This document shows positions 25,898 to 37,166 of a stretch of 64,000 nt of DNA, piece after piece. How positions within the stretch are numbered: the first letter of the stretch is position 1; every line of letters begins with the position of its first letter. Source of the DNA: Zychaea mexicana (lineage: Eukaryota > Mucoromycota > Mucoromycetes > Mucorales > Lichtheimiaceae); NCBI RefSeq assembly GCF_025766255.1, contig NW_026516677.1, positions 434,001-498,000 of the forward strand, written 5' to 3'. The notes beneath the pieces were generated by a model. That model had not been told where the DNA came from, did no database searches, and saw only the letters and a list, made by a program, of their open reading frames with translations. The translations under genes were made by a program, and so were the position numbers.

Positions 25898-25903
25898 AAT
25901 AAA
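25898..25903 (+). terminator. Poly(A) signal AATAAA of the helicase gene
   Basis: AATAAA followed by more A residues occurs 137 bases after the helicase stop codon, on the coding strand. Confidence 0.5.
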
Positions 25904-27280
25904 AAATGTAATCAGCACGATAATCTGTAAAACATTTAAAGAGACTTGTGCATATTCATTGATTACCAAAATTCACTTCCTGTTGAATTGTTACTACATA
26001 GCATAATCTTCTTTGCTTCATACCCAAATCTTTTAGTTACTTGCATCATTATATTAATAATAACATATGCTGATGACCACAAATGGGTTGGACATAAATA
26101 GCAACCAAAACATAATGTCATCGTCATTTATTTTGCAATATGCAGCTGTATATTTATATAGCTATGTATTCAGTGCCAACTGCTCGTTTTTGATAATGAC
26201 GCAGCCTACCTTGGCCTGAGCTCTTCACCGGATGCAACTCTGTTGGCTAAATGCCTTCCACTAGTGTAAGCTGAGTATTCAATGCTTTCAGATGCAATAG
26301 AGCAACGTGACTAACCATCTGTTGTCGGCGACAGTACTACCCTTACTCGTTGCTAAAGCTGCTGTTCATTGCGTGGCAGAGCTTTACAAAGTGACCGAAG
26401 CGTGTTTGGCAAAAAATGTGCTAGATCCTTAAAGTTTCCTCTTGTGCCACCACACTCGAATTACTAGTATATTTAATGCCAATATGCGATTGCTCTTGTT
26501 TGTAGTGTAACAGCAGCGCACGCTCCCCTCCTCTCTTTATATTACTCGGAAGAACACAACGATGGTCGTTCCCGATGGCTCCCGCTTTTTTTTCAACGAC
26601 GTAACAACGGCTACAAATTGTACCTGATTTCTACACACCATTCGTGTAAGAGCAAATCATATCAACCACAGACAAATAATAACGATGTATGTATGTAACA
26701 CTGCTTGAATATTGGGCGGCAGTACAATTTTTTTTGAGCATTAGCTGCAGTAGTTGTGACGATACAAAGAATAGCAGTAGTGGAAAATATATACAATAAC
26801 ATTTTTAAAGTAACGAATCTTTAATTCTGATCGATGGTGTGTATCTGGCAGTGTTGATGTATAGTTCTCCTGTCTTCTTCAACTTTTGATTTATGCAATG
26901 CTACATACTGGAAGAGTGAATTTCAGAAGAACATTATGGAGCACGAAAAGCTCGTACTTATTAAAATACATCAAAGATGTCAGATGTCATCGGCATCCTG
27001 CTTGTTACTACCGTTTCATCGGGCATTTTCCTACCTGCACGTCGATCTCCTGTTTATCATGCATATTTTGTAAATAAATTTACCCGGCTGCAGATCACGG
27101 GGTATTTCCACATTTCTTCATCACCCATAATATACCCGTCCTAATGTGAGTGTGATATGATGAAATGTGTTTATGTATACAATCTTTTTACATATGGAAA
27201 CCTTATGATCTACTAAATCTACACCTAATGATATTTAAACAAAATAATAATACAATGAAAAGTACGCTATTTGCATCATG
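25904..27280. other. Convergent intergenic region without genes
   Basis: Roughly 1.4 kb of AT-rich DNA between the helicase and the CYSTM gene, which run towards each other. No frame longer than about 60 codons has coding character and I found no repeats or RNA genes. Confidence 0.6.
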
Positions 27281-27834
27281 CTATTGGTACACCTGTTCAG
27301 GCTCGTAATCGTCACACAGAAAGCACCAACATAGTGCTATTGCTAGGCTAGAAAACAACGTGTATTGTTAGCTACAACTGTCTTTTTTGTCTCCAGACAA
27401 TACTTGAATATGTGCTGAAGTTATTAAGGGCTTACCAGCCGACACATTCCCGCCAACAGCTTAGTTGCTGCCCTATAAAGCCTGGTACAAAATGTGGTGG
27501 TTGTAAAGGGTACAGTGGTGGCGGCTGTGGTGCCATCATCATGTCCATTGGCGTGCCTGATAAAATGACGGTAAGAAACAAAGCACAATATGGCAAGAAG
27601 AAACATTTTCCTTTTCGTTGACTGATTTTCGATGGTACCTCCTGGTGGGGGGAGTGGTGGTGGTGGCGGAAAACCACCAGGTTGTTGCATCATTAATGGA
27701 TCAACAGAAGAGGGAGCAAATGCCGATATGCCCATGGGTGGAGTGGGTGTATATGGCTGTACTGCGGCCGGAGGAGGAAGCATTGACATAGGCGCTGGTG
27801 TAGAAAACACATTCGCCGGTTGATAGAATGCCAT
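27281..27834 (-). CDS. CYSTM-type small proline-rich membrane protein
   Basis: Three exons (27834-27639, 27556-27436, 27347-27281) give 127 residues. The first 95 are Pro/Met/Gln-rich and disordered (FPPPPPLPPPGG, MAPQPPPLYPLQPP). The last 30 form a cysteine-rich transmembrane module: QQLSCWRECVGCLAIALCWC followed by FLCDDYEP. This layout, a disordered proline/tyrosine-rich tail plus a Cys-rich C-terminal membrane helix, is that of CYSTM proteins in plants and fungi, linked to stress tolerance at the plasma membrane. The small third exon (67 bases) is supported by a GTAAGC donor, a TTTTCTAG acceptor and restoration of the module. Without it the protein would stop at CWRECVGW, mid-module. Confidence 0.75.
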
Positions 27835-28321
27835 TTTTATAAAGTTTTTTGCTCTTTCTCCTATTGTATGAGTGTTTTTAGTTTGAGTGTGTATGCGTTT
27901 ATGTAGTAGTGCAGTACAGCGGGGACGATAAGAGAAGTAAAAAGAGGAAAAAGAAAACAGACGATCACTAGAGAGGGGTTAGAAGCTTGTTACAATCTAA
28001 CACTAAGCCTTATAGCAGTTGAAGCACGCACCACACGCGCGCGCAAAGAGGAAAAGTGCTCTCTGCTTTTTCAAAAAGGTAAATGACTTTTAAGTATTTG
28101 TCATGATGATGAGTGTGTAACTATGGCTCGTGGTTGGTGACGATGACAATGATGCGAGTGGCACCCGTCTTACACTAGCAAGGGCTGCTTTTGTACAATA
28201 AGAGTATTGCTCAGATATAAGAGATACCCACATGATGAAGCCCAATAACTGACGCTGTCTTCACTTGCTGATAGCATGTATGTAAATAAAGACGTGTGAA
28301 CTTAGGTTGTTACCTTGATTG
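27835..28321. other. Intergenic region upstream of the CYSTM gene
   Basis: Probable promoter and leader of the minus-strand CYSTM gene, purine-rich on the plus strand near 27930-27985, with a GCGCGCGC block at 28037-28044. No coding sequence. Confidence 0.5.
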
Positions 28322-28543
28322 TTACATTGAAAAAGCAACAGTTGCTCCTATGACATTTGTGCTGCTGCGTGTAAGCACACTGCTGACTGACGGGATTGCT
28401 CCCGACAACCACGTCCACACGACGACGCCACTAGTTTCAACCCACCTCTGAACTGCCTTCTGCCATTTTTTTTCCAGGAAAGGGACCATTTCTGTTTGAT
28501 CTAATTTGAGTGTGTTTATATTATGAGACATGTGCGATATCAT
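28322..28543 (-). CDS. Doubtful 73-residue open frame with one hydrophobic segment
   Basis: A single uninterrupted frame starts at ATG 28543. It has a basic/amphipathic part (PFLEKKWQKAVQRWVE) followed by a hydrophobic stretch (TSGVVVWTWLSGAIPSVSSV) and a short end. The layout would suit a tail-anchored or small mitochondrial membrane protein, but there is no family match I can name and no splice evidence. It may be chance. Confidence 0.28.
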   Translation of the reverse strand: MISHMSHNINTLKLDQTEMVPFLEKKWQKAVQRWVETSGVVVWTWLSGAIPSVSSVLTRSSTNVIGATVAFSM

Positions 28544-28959
28544 ATCCAGAAAAAAAGTGATAAAAATATTGCTATTCAGGTTGGAAATTCACTAGGGTGG
28601 CAATATCCATTTCAGTTTCCAAACAAATCAGTTTCCTAATACACAAATGGCACTTTTTTCTGTCCGCCCTCTTGCATTCATCAACAGCAGCAGTAGCTCA
28701 CACGTGTCATGCAAAAAAAGCCTAGAGAGTAATGTGACCGATCCCGACATAAACATCATTACGCTATAGCCGCCACATAGCATGGAGATGAACACCCCTT
28801 GTATGCAACCATCCAGCCAGCCCGAGTTTTCGTTTGGTTTTTTTTATTTTATTCAGGTCATTGTACAGAATGCAATTGCTGTCCCTCAAAGACTAACAAT
28901 GAAAAAAAGGAGTATATGTAATAACGAAAAGTAAAAAATGTCTATGTAATCATCACAAT
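28544..28959. other. Intergenic region downstream of the DnaJ gene
   Basis: About 400 bases holding the presumed DnaJ 3' UTR. No coding signal. Confidence 0.5.
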
Positions 28960-30510
28960 CTACAACTCTTCATGAACCACTCCGGTAGCTGGAAAATGCG
29001 CACCTTGTTTCAGTACTAAGTATTGTTTGGATAGAAAGTTAATAACTGCGGCCGAAGGCTAAATTCATCTTTCCACTACCTCTCTCCTCCAGGTTTGACT
29101 ATGCACACTTACGTTCTACTGTTTGCTTGTCAATGCTAGTCGGGAATACAACCTTGTATTCTACGAAGAGATCTCCATGCTGTTTCGGGTTGTCGAAATG
29201 CGGCATTCCAGCACCCTTGACCGTCTGCACGAATCCATATTGTGTTATTCCTTCCCGCTTCAACGTGATCACCGACTCATCCAATTGCTTTAACGTCTTT
29301 TCAAATCCAACAAGAGCCTCGATAAGCGTTATTTGTTGCGTAGTGTATAAATTGTTGCCCTGTCGATCAAAAGTTGGATGTGGCACTGTCGAAATAGTGA
29401 AGATGACGTCGCCTGGGATAGCATCTGGATATTCATCGGCCTCTTGTTCCAACACCTACGTTTATGATACATAAATTGCCGGTGTCGTTGTTTTGATTAG
29501 AAAAACACACTACATCCTGGTTGCGATCCGGTGGATGCTCTTATATCGCCACGTGTACATTACATATACAAAAACCACTTACAGTCGTCTGACCATCCCG
29601 CATGCCTTTTTCTATCGTTAACGTGTATTGTTCGTTGCCTCGCAGTACTTTACGACCGCTACAAGCAGGGCAGACAGCGCGGATCGTTTTGCCCTTACCA
29701 CCGCATTGATGACATGTCTGCTGGAATTGTTGTACCATACCAGGACCCAGCTGTACTCGGGTGACGGTCACTCCCCGTCCCTGACAGGCAGGACATGTTT
29801 GAATATCCTCGGATCGACGAGCGCCGCTACCATGACAATGATCGCATACTGTTTGTTTGGAAATATCTACTTCGATCGTTGCGCCATTGTAAAGATCCTC
29901 CAAAGATACCTCCAGTTCAACCTGCAAATCTGGTCCTCTTCGCTCTTGTGCCTGAGCTCGTCCTCCGCCTAATCATAATTTCATATGTCACAAGTATGTC
30001 ATGTGTCATTTTCATAAATGAATTAGGTAAGTAATCCAAAAGTGAAAGACATAGAAAGATATGTAGAGTAGAATTTTTCCTACCGAATCCACCGCCACCA
30101 AAGAATTGAGCAAACATATCAAATGGATTATGAAAACCGCCACCACCACCACCATTCTTGTGTTGTTCAAGGCCTTCTTCGCCGTACCGATCGTAGATGC
30201 CTCGTTTCTCATCGTCCATCAAGACCTCATAAGCTAATTTTGACGTATAAGCTAATCTGGACTGCGATGTACATTATATGCCTCTTTCATATATGACAAT
30301 ACCTGAAGACAGCTCCATGAATTTAGCCTCTGCATCCTTGTTTCCGGGATTCTTGTCTGGATGATATACTCGCGACAACTTTTTGTAATGCTTTTTGATC
30401 TGGTTTTTTGGCGCGTCGCGTGGCACATCGAGAATGTTATAGTAATCTTTGCCAGCTTCTACAACCAGTAATATAACGAGGAGCAAAAGCCAAATGGCAA
30501 TTTGGCGCAT
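28960..30510 (-). CDS. SCJ1: ER-lumenal type I DnaJ chaperone (Scj1/DNAJB11-like)
   Basis: Five exons (30510-30303, 30233-30084, 29968-29583, 29455-29113, 29015-28960) encode 380 residues. Residues 1-19 form a signal peptide ([14 protein letters not shown]). The J domain (21-85) has the HPD triad in [10 protein letters not shown] Gly/Phe-rich linker follows, then a zinc-finger-like domain with [24 protein letters not shown] and CPACSGRK, and the client-binding C-terminal domains ([11 protein letters not shown]). The last four residues are HEEL, an HDEL-like ER-retrieval signal carried on the 56-base final exon. The protein should recruit and stimulate lumenal Hsp70 (Kar2/BiP) in folding and ERAD. 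The start is set by the signal peptide. Confidence 0.94.
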
Positions 30511-32130
30511 TGTTCAATAAAAAAGAAGTGGTTTATTTTTCTTTTAAAGTGGCAAAGGGGAACACGGTCAAGGCACGCTCCATATGCAGAGTAGTGAACT
30601 TGTCTCACACTTATTGGACGGATTTTCACGAGCAGCTGCTCATTTTGGTTTCGGAATGCTGTATAGCTTAATAATGCACCCTTTTTTTTCTGTTCTTTTC
30701 TTCGCATGTACATATTTATGTTATTGGATGCTCAGTACAGCATGTTGAGTGCTTTACAATGTATCAGAATGTGGCTAATGCTCCTGACAGTAGGTAGTAG
30801 ATATACAAAACGCGCTTAGCAACGCTCCTTTGTATTCGGTCCGAGCGGCGGCAGCTGGTGTACATCACGTCAAAAGTACAGTTGTTGCCTGGAAGAGGAT
30901 CTCATTATATATCTAGAGGAGATGGAGATCCTGATACTGAAAGAAGGCCAATCCTAGTTTTGAAGGAGAGGTTTTTGTTACTGTATGGGATGTAGGGAGG
31001 AGACAGGAATCGAGGACGGATCGCGGCAGCAGTCATTTTTTAAGCGATCTGTAGATGCTATCATAAGATAATGAACTCTTAAAAAGTTTTTTTTGTCATA
31101 TGATGGTATAGCTCAAGCCATAACTTGATAAAACAAAAATGCTATATGCTCTATGACCGTCTTTACATCAGCCTTTATAAGTGAAAGTGTGATGATAGAG
31201 CTTTAATAAAGATAATAAGGGACAAGATTAAGTATCTTTGAGATGATGTTTTATTCCAACAAAAGATAAAGCTCTTTTATATTCTAGCTATTAAGACGGC
31301 GATATCAATTCACCCGACTAATGGATAAACTATGTGATAGAGGATGGATCAAGGACGTATCAGAGCTTCTATGTATTGAAGTCGCTATGTTAATCGGGCA
31401 CATCTTTGAAACCGGCGTTAGCTGATGTAATGGCCGAGGTACCTGTTGATAGGTTCATTGTCCTGTTCACGTAAGGTGGATCATCTGAGTGAGAGATTTT
31501 ATTCAATAGTGTTTAGCCGAAATGCCGTAGTGTTCATACGTGTGTGCTATAATGTTTAACCGAATATCATATTGTTGATATCTTAAGCAGTGTATTAATG
31601 TGGTTCACCACAGAAAGAAAATACAACATGAATACTGTTTTCGGAATTGGGAGAAGGACACGTTGAAGTAGAAGACAGAAGGAAAGCAAATACATGTTCG
31701 CTAGCGGTAGGTGATGTTAGCAATATACAGAGAAAGACATATACAAGACGAGAAACGATCCCAAAACAAGCAAAATACGAGTAGCCAGCGGCTTTCTCGT
31801 CAGATCAATCAAAACAAATAATCTTCTTGGGGTACTGTAAAAAATGCGTGAGCTACACAGGGAAGGGATGCATCGCAGTCTGTTTCTTGGATAAGATTGG
31901 CTTATATACATAGTATACACTTTCGATCGTGTGAGCTATACTCCATACGCTAGATAGCAGCTTTACCACTATGCTTCGTACCACTGCTATACTTGCCGTA
32001 TGCTACGTGGTACAGATTTCCAACTGTGATCCGCAGATCTTTCAGTCGTGCCCCCTGGGCTAGTGTGGTCCTCCCCTGGTTCCTTTTTTCCATTAGTATC
32101 TGGATACTGCAGTTGCTATTATTGCACCGT
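30511..32130. other. Gene desert, left part
   Basis: The 200 bases beside 30511 probably hold the DnaJ promoter. Beyond them no reading frame of coding quality, RNA gene or clear repeat was found on either strand. Confidence 0.5.
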
Positions 32131-32132
32131 GC

Positions 32133-32639
32133 TTACTTTTTGTCCAAATCTATAATCGACAAACATATTATTTCCTCCTCCTCAATCAGCTCATTCTGCA
32201 ATGTTCTAGCGCTTAGTTTTGGATGCCGCAAGGCGGTGTTCCACAACTGCACAGGTTTTTCCTCGAGCTTTGCAATAGTGCTGAAGTTTTTTTTATAGCC
32301 GAATAGGTTTGCTTTGGTCGCTGTTGCTGTGGATAGGCAGTGGCTCAAACGATTGCTCCTAGTGATGATATAGCCGGAGGTAGTGGGCCTTTTCAGTAAT
32401 GTAAGTGTCAAAGCTATCAATAATTACTATGAACAGCAGGGATGTTTGTTGTATGATAATGAAACTATTAAAATACATCCGAGTTTCCATGGAAGTGTCA
32501 GAAACACAATGATACAAGTAGTAGTAACAATACCTTTGCAAGCGCGGATATAGCTGATGTGAGTATAAAGAGCAGCAACTGGTCGTCTTACAGCACCACA
32601 AAGTCTGTCCTTGTGTTGACGACCGTAATTTTTGGCCAT
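32133..32639 (-). pseudogene. Possible decayed gene fragment (two coding-like pieces)
   Basis: Two minus-strand pieces look coding: ATG 32639 to about 32532 (YGRQHKDRLCGAVRRP, ACKG, then a GTATTG donor) and 32420-32133 (KPVQLWNTALRHPKLSART, then an acidic end). The HPKLSARTLQNEL stretch could be a helix-turn-helix as in Tc1-like transposases, but this is a guess. Frame and introns could not be closed convincingly. Confidence 0.25.
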
Positions 32640-33080
32640 TCGTAGAATATAGCATTGTGAGCTACTGTAACATGCCCTGATAAAGATGTAGTAGTGATCA
32701 GGGTCAGTTTCGAATTTACATATGAGTAAGATTGAATCTACATGAGGAGATATTCATCAGTTATACATGACGCTGTCAACAATATGGGCTGTTATATGCT
32801 ACTTCTGGTGAGCAATTAGCAAAGAATGGTGGAATTCGACGACTCTTTTATAAGAGTTATTACTGGCCAATCTGGGTGGTGAATTTGCTATTTCCAACTT
32901 TGTAAAAATTATAACCAGAAAATTACCGATTTGTACTGAATAGGACAGTTAGCAGGCTAAACATTCACTGCTAATGATCATATTGTATACAATATACAGT
33001 AATAGAGATGATGGGATATCAGAAATAAGATGAAAATCTTGTTCTTCGATTCTCCTTTAAAATTATTTGAATTTGTTTGC
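32640..33080. other. Gene desert, middle part
   Basis: AT-rich sequence with no supported feature. Confidence 0.5.
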
Positions 33081-33084
33081 TGAC

Positions 33085-33538
33085 AAATTATCCAAGTCCA
33101 TAACGAGATATTATGCGTTCCACGTACATTATGTCAACTGGGACTTGATCGATCCTAGTTCCCTCGTTTCGCAGAATATGCTTGGGATGAATCATTGATA
33201 GTGGTATCCGATCCAATTTTCTTGGGTTATCCAAACCAAATGTGGAACTAACGCATGTTCTAGGGTTTTGGGTCGTTATCCATATCGATTTGGATAGACA
33301 TGTCTTATTTAAAGGCAGCTGTAAAAATGTCCATTAAAACGTCAGAAGTCATCAGAAGATGACAAAGATTGTTAAAAGACAGCAGAACACATTTTTCGTT
33401 TCGGGGATGTAGCAAAACGGTCGTTGCATATGTTGTGTAGCTTTCAAGATTTGACAGCAACGTAGCTCCAGTCGTCCACAATGCGGATGCTCGGAAGGCG
33501 AAACTCAATCTTCTTACTATACCACATAGTCCATACAA
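33085..33538 (-). pseudogene. Decayed coding fragments of unknown origin
   Basis: A 56-codon minus-strand stretch (about 33257-33087) reads coherently (SSTFGLDNPRKLDRIP, RNEGTRIDQVPVDIM, ERIISRYGLG, stop) without a start codon. Upstream, 33538-33305 is open in another frame. Composition is protein-like, but I do not recognise it. It may be the last exon of a lost gene or of a mobile element. Confidence 0.25.
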
Positions 33539-35264
33539 TCGTAAAGTTGAGAAATATGAACTTCCAACAGCACCTTTTACTGATATAACTACTAAGCTAC
33601 TTGCTTACTCTGCAAGACGTTTTGAATCACGTCATGGAGAAAGAAACATGTTGATTTAGCACTGCTTCGCACCAAATTGTGCCTCGTGAATCATGTCACC
33701 CAGGTACAAACTTTTGTATTCGCCGTTCTGAGCACAGAAGCCAAAAATCATGCGCTACGCGGTTTTAAAGCGCATTGAGTTCTTTTTTCAGACTACGTCA
33801 TTATAAAAAAGAGTAATTGTATTACAGCACAACACATATGAGGTAGACGTACATGTTTTATACATTATATTTTTGGCGTAGCAAGAACTAGGACAATCCT
33901 ATAGTTTCTTTACGTGGTGTGTTATACAGCACCATTGGATTACTGCTAATCATTATTGAGCATGCTACTGCTTTATGAGTTTAAGCTACTACTGCACATC
34001 TTGAGTGCCAAGTCTTTTTCGAGGGTCCAGAAATAGGTAACGATAATTTTAATTTGCTTCCACGCGATAAGGTTTGGGTGATACTGTGTATTACCAACAG
34101 TTTGGCAGAGGAGTGCTCGTTCTTGTTGATGCGTCTCGCCCACTTTTTTTTTCCAGTTGATGCTGTGTCACTGCTTTTTATACGACTACAGAGCTAACAT
34201 GTACAGTATCAGTACAGTAGCAGTACATAGCAGTTGTAGAGGATGTTTAGATAGTAGAAAAAGAATACGCAAAGCGGGGAATTCTATTTCCAAGGCTGTG
34301 TACACACACCAACAGCAATGGCTTATGGAGACAGGTGGGTGCGGCCCATTGATTGGTTCTACAGTGTCACCCGGGTTTGACACACAGCACATGTCGTTTC
34401 GCCCTGAAATGAGAATGACAGCATTGTATCAGTATTGAATAGGACACAACACTCCCCCCCGGGCGGCCCTTCTCTGACTGACTGTTACAAACAACTGTCA
34501 AACAAGGATGGTGATCAGCACAAAAGTAACAAAAACAGCAATATGCATATTGTTACGTGCTGTGGGTGCGATGCGCGAAGATGAATGCTATATAAACACA
34601 GTAACCAATGAACGATGAACCGCTGTTCCTTTTTCAGCAATTTTGTTTTCTTACTTTTGCCTTTTTGCCCAAACGTGTGCTAAACCACACATCATCGTCA
34701 TCATTAACAACAGCAGTATCACCATCGTTTCATCCAGAGCAGAGCAGCTGTCGCTACTATACATACAACGCAGTCCACTGCTATACCGTAGTGGTAGTAT
34801 TATACTGGGCATTACCTGCTTGTCAAACAACACTCGCCCTGCTGATGCAGCTTGACGTAGCAGCACCCCACCACGCATATCTAATAAATACCGAGGATAG
34901 GTCGTCAAAGAAGTACTGATGCAACGGAACAACAGTCGACGTTTGACGGAGCGGGCTTTTTTGGGAAGCGCGTGATCGCATATCCTTATTCTCCCTCTTT
35001 TTAACGCACGAAACCCTTCTGCTCTCTCTTTTTGACTTCTTTTCTTTTTTTCTTGCCTTGACGCTAGGTACGCCAAAGAGCAAGGAAAAGAAAAGTGCTT
35101 CGCTTTTTTTTCAAGCAGGCTCCTCTGTGCCAGCCCAAAAAGCGACCCTTCACTTTTTCTTTTCTTCCGTACCTTTTCTCCCCTTCTTCCTGTACTTATC
35201 TCGTTTGCTACCCTCTTCCTCCTCGCAGCCCTATCAAAAGACAGTTCAATCCCAACAACCCCTC
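33539..35264. other. Gene desert, right part, and leader of the folliculin gene
   Basis: No gene is supported. A TATATAAA sequence lies at 34590-34597 with no clear gene behind it. From about 34980 the sequence becomes C/T-rich, as expected for a fungal 5' UTR leading to the ATG at 35265. Confidence 0.5.
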
Positions 35265-36942
35265 ATGAATGCCCTCATTGCGCTCTTACACTTTTGCGAG
35301 ATTCATGGGCCCCGTGTCGTGTTCTGTACGCAGGCCATTCACCAAAAAAATTCGTCGTCGTCGTCGGTTATAAGCGCTAACGGTAGCAACGGCGGTGTTG
35401 GCAGTAACGGCAGTAGTGCAACAACAACCGACGATTACAAGTCAACGAACATTGTGTCGCCGTCCACGTCGGAAAAGACGGCACCAGCAGTACCAGCAGT
35501 ACCAGCAGCAGCAGCAGCAGCACAAAAAGCGGATTCGGTTTTTTCCACGTCGTCTTCTGCAGCAGATCCTCCGACCCCACCCCCAACGAGCAATAATAGT
35601 GCCTTCAACAATAACGCTGCTAGTAATAATCCCAGCATGACAGCAACAACGACAACAACATCCCCGCGCGCGTCATTACGAAAATGCGCGCCTCCTCCTC
35701 CTCCTCCTCCTACTACTACTACTATTCCGATATCTAAATCCTACCAATCCAATACAGCATCAACATCGTCGACTACACAGCCCAGCTCTTGTCCCGCCTG
35801 TCTTGCGCAAATGCCTTTTGTTGTCAAGGATGAAGGAGGTGTCGTCGAAGCAAAACGTATGGTGACCATTGACGAGGAAGATCCGTCCGTAGAATACATT
35901 GGCACCAGAGCACCACAGCAACTTGCTTTGTACAAGGCAGTTCGTTTGGCATGTGTCCGCAGGTAAGCATTCTCTCTTGTTTCAAAAAACGACTATCTAA
36001 AAATACATGGAAATACGTTTCCCCAGTTTGACGACCGAATTTTGTCCCGGCCGAGAAGGACCAGTGTTGTTTGGCGACGATGAAAACGGCTATGTGATGA
36101 GCTACATGTTCAAGCTACGCGATGCACAAGCAAGGGGCGAGGCTCGCTTCTATTCGCTCATGATGCTCATGACCGACCGGGTCTTTTTGATATCATGCTG
36201 GCCTTTTCTAGTCAGGTGAGCAGCAGCCCCCCCCCCACCCTCTCTCTCTTTCTCTCCTCTAGGTTCCAGAACGTCTCTCTCAAAGGAAAAACAAACAACT
36301 CTTCTTTGTTTAACTATTGGTAACGTAACATTCTATCGCGTGGTTGGCGGTTTGGGGTGTGGGTGAACTAGTTCGTTTCGATCCATGGCGATCAACTTGC
36401 AGGAACGCGCCGACATTGTGTTTCAACGCGAAAAGGAAACCCGACCCCAGTTTCATCCGTTCGCTACCAGCCGACGCGTCGGGGCTATGTCGCAAGAGCA
36501 ATTTTTTCGACGGCGAAGCAACACTGCATTGCGATCACTCGTCGAACTGCTGGGGGTCAAGAACATTTACCCTCAAATCCATGCTCAATTTAGTTACATC
36601 CTCAAGTTGTCGGCACGGAGGCGGATGGAGAAGATCACGCCTGGGAGGAGTGCCAGTGCGGCCTATCTCAAAATGGTAATACCGCCGTTCTTTGGGTGAT
36701 TGTTTATTAGAGGGATCGGATTGGGTTTTCCGATGTTCAGTAGAACTGTCTTTACTAACATGCGTACCCGAACTTAAAAAAAAACAACTTAGCGTGACGA
36801 ATATCAGCTTCGACGAAACAATAGAAAAGCAGCGCCGAGAGAGGAGGAGAAGGACGCTTCTGTGACGACGACAACCACTGCCGCTACTGCAAGAACTATG
36901 CAGGCAGCGGCTTTACCAACGCCGATATCGCAATACACTTGA
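35265..36942 (+). CDS. Folliculin/Lst7-like protein
   Basis: Four exons (35265-35962, 36027-36215, 36372-36675, 36793-36942) encode 446 residues. The N-terminus starts with the folliculin signature NALIALLHFCEIHGPRVVFC. About 150 residues of low complexity follow (Ser, Asn, Thr, Ala and Pro runs). The conserved longin-like core resumes with SCPACLAQMPF, YKAVRLACVRSL, CPGREGPVLFGD, RFYSLMMLMTDRVFL and SCWPFLV. After a helical region (NLQERADIVFQREKE) the chain ends in a Lys/Arg/Glu and Thr-rich tail. The C-terminal DENN lobe of animal folliculin is missing, as in yeast Lst7. Folliculin/Lst7 with FNIP/Lst4 is a GTPase-activating complex that tunes TORC1 at the vacuole/lysosome. The start is supported by homology, although the frame is open further upstream. 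Confidence 0.88.
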
Positions 36943-37166
36943 TGATGTATAATGACGAACATCAACAATCCATACACACACTCTCTCTTGCGCTCCATGT
37001 TCTAGATACCCAACCCACAATTATTATTTTAATGCAGAAATCTGATAACAATCACACACCGCCGCGTTACACCCGCTTATTTCTTTGCTTCTTTCTTTCG
37101 CACATTTTCTTTCTTTCTTCCCTTTCACTCCTTTTTTCTGTGTGCTTGCAAAAATCTTTCGTCACC
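36943..37166. promoter_or_regulatory. Short promoter/leader between folliculin and CREG genes
   Basis: The 224 bases between a stop and the next start on the same strand end in a T/C-rich leader (37075-37150) before the CREG ATG. No TATA box is obvious. Confidence 0.4.

Noticed and set aside
34608..34919. Plus-strand 103-codon frame after a TATATAAA sequence
   Set aside because: The TATA-like element is only about 18 bases from the ATG, too close for a normal leader. The peptide has no recognisable character.
35058..35264. In-frame N-terminal extension of folliculin
   Set aside because: The family start (NALIALLHFCE) begins at the ATG at 35265. The upstream frame lacks an ATG and is C/T-rich leader.
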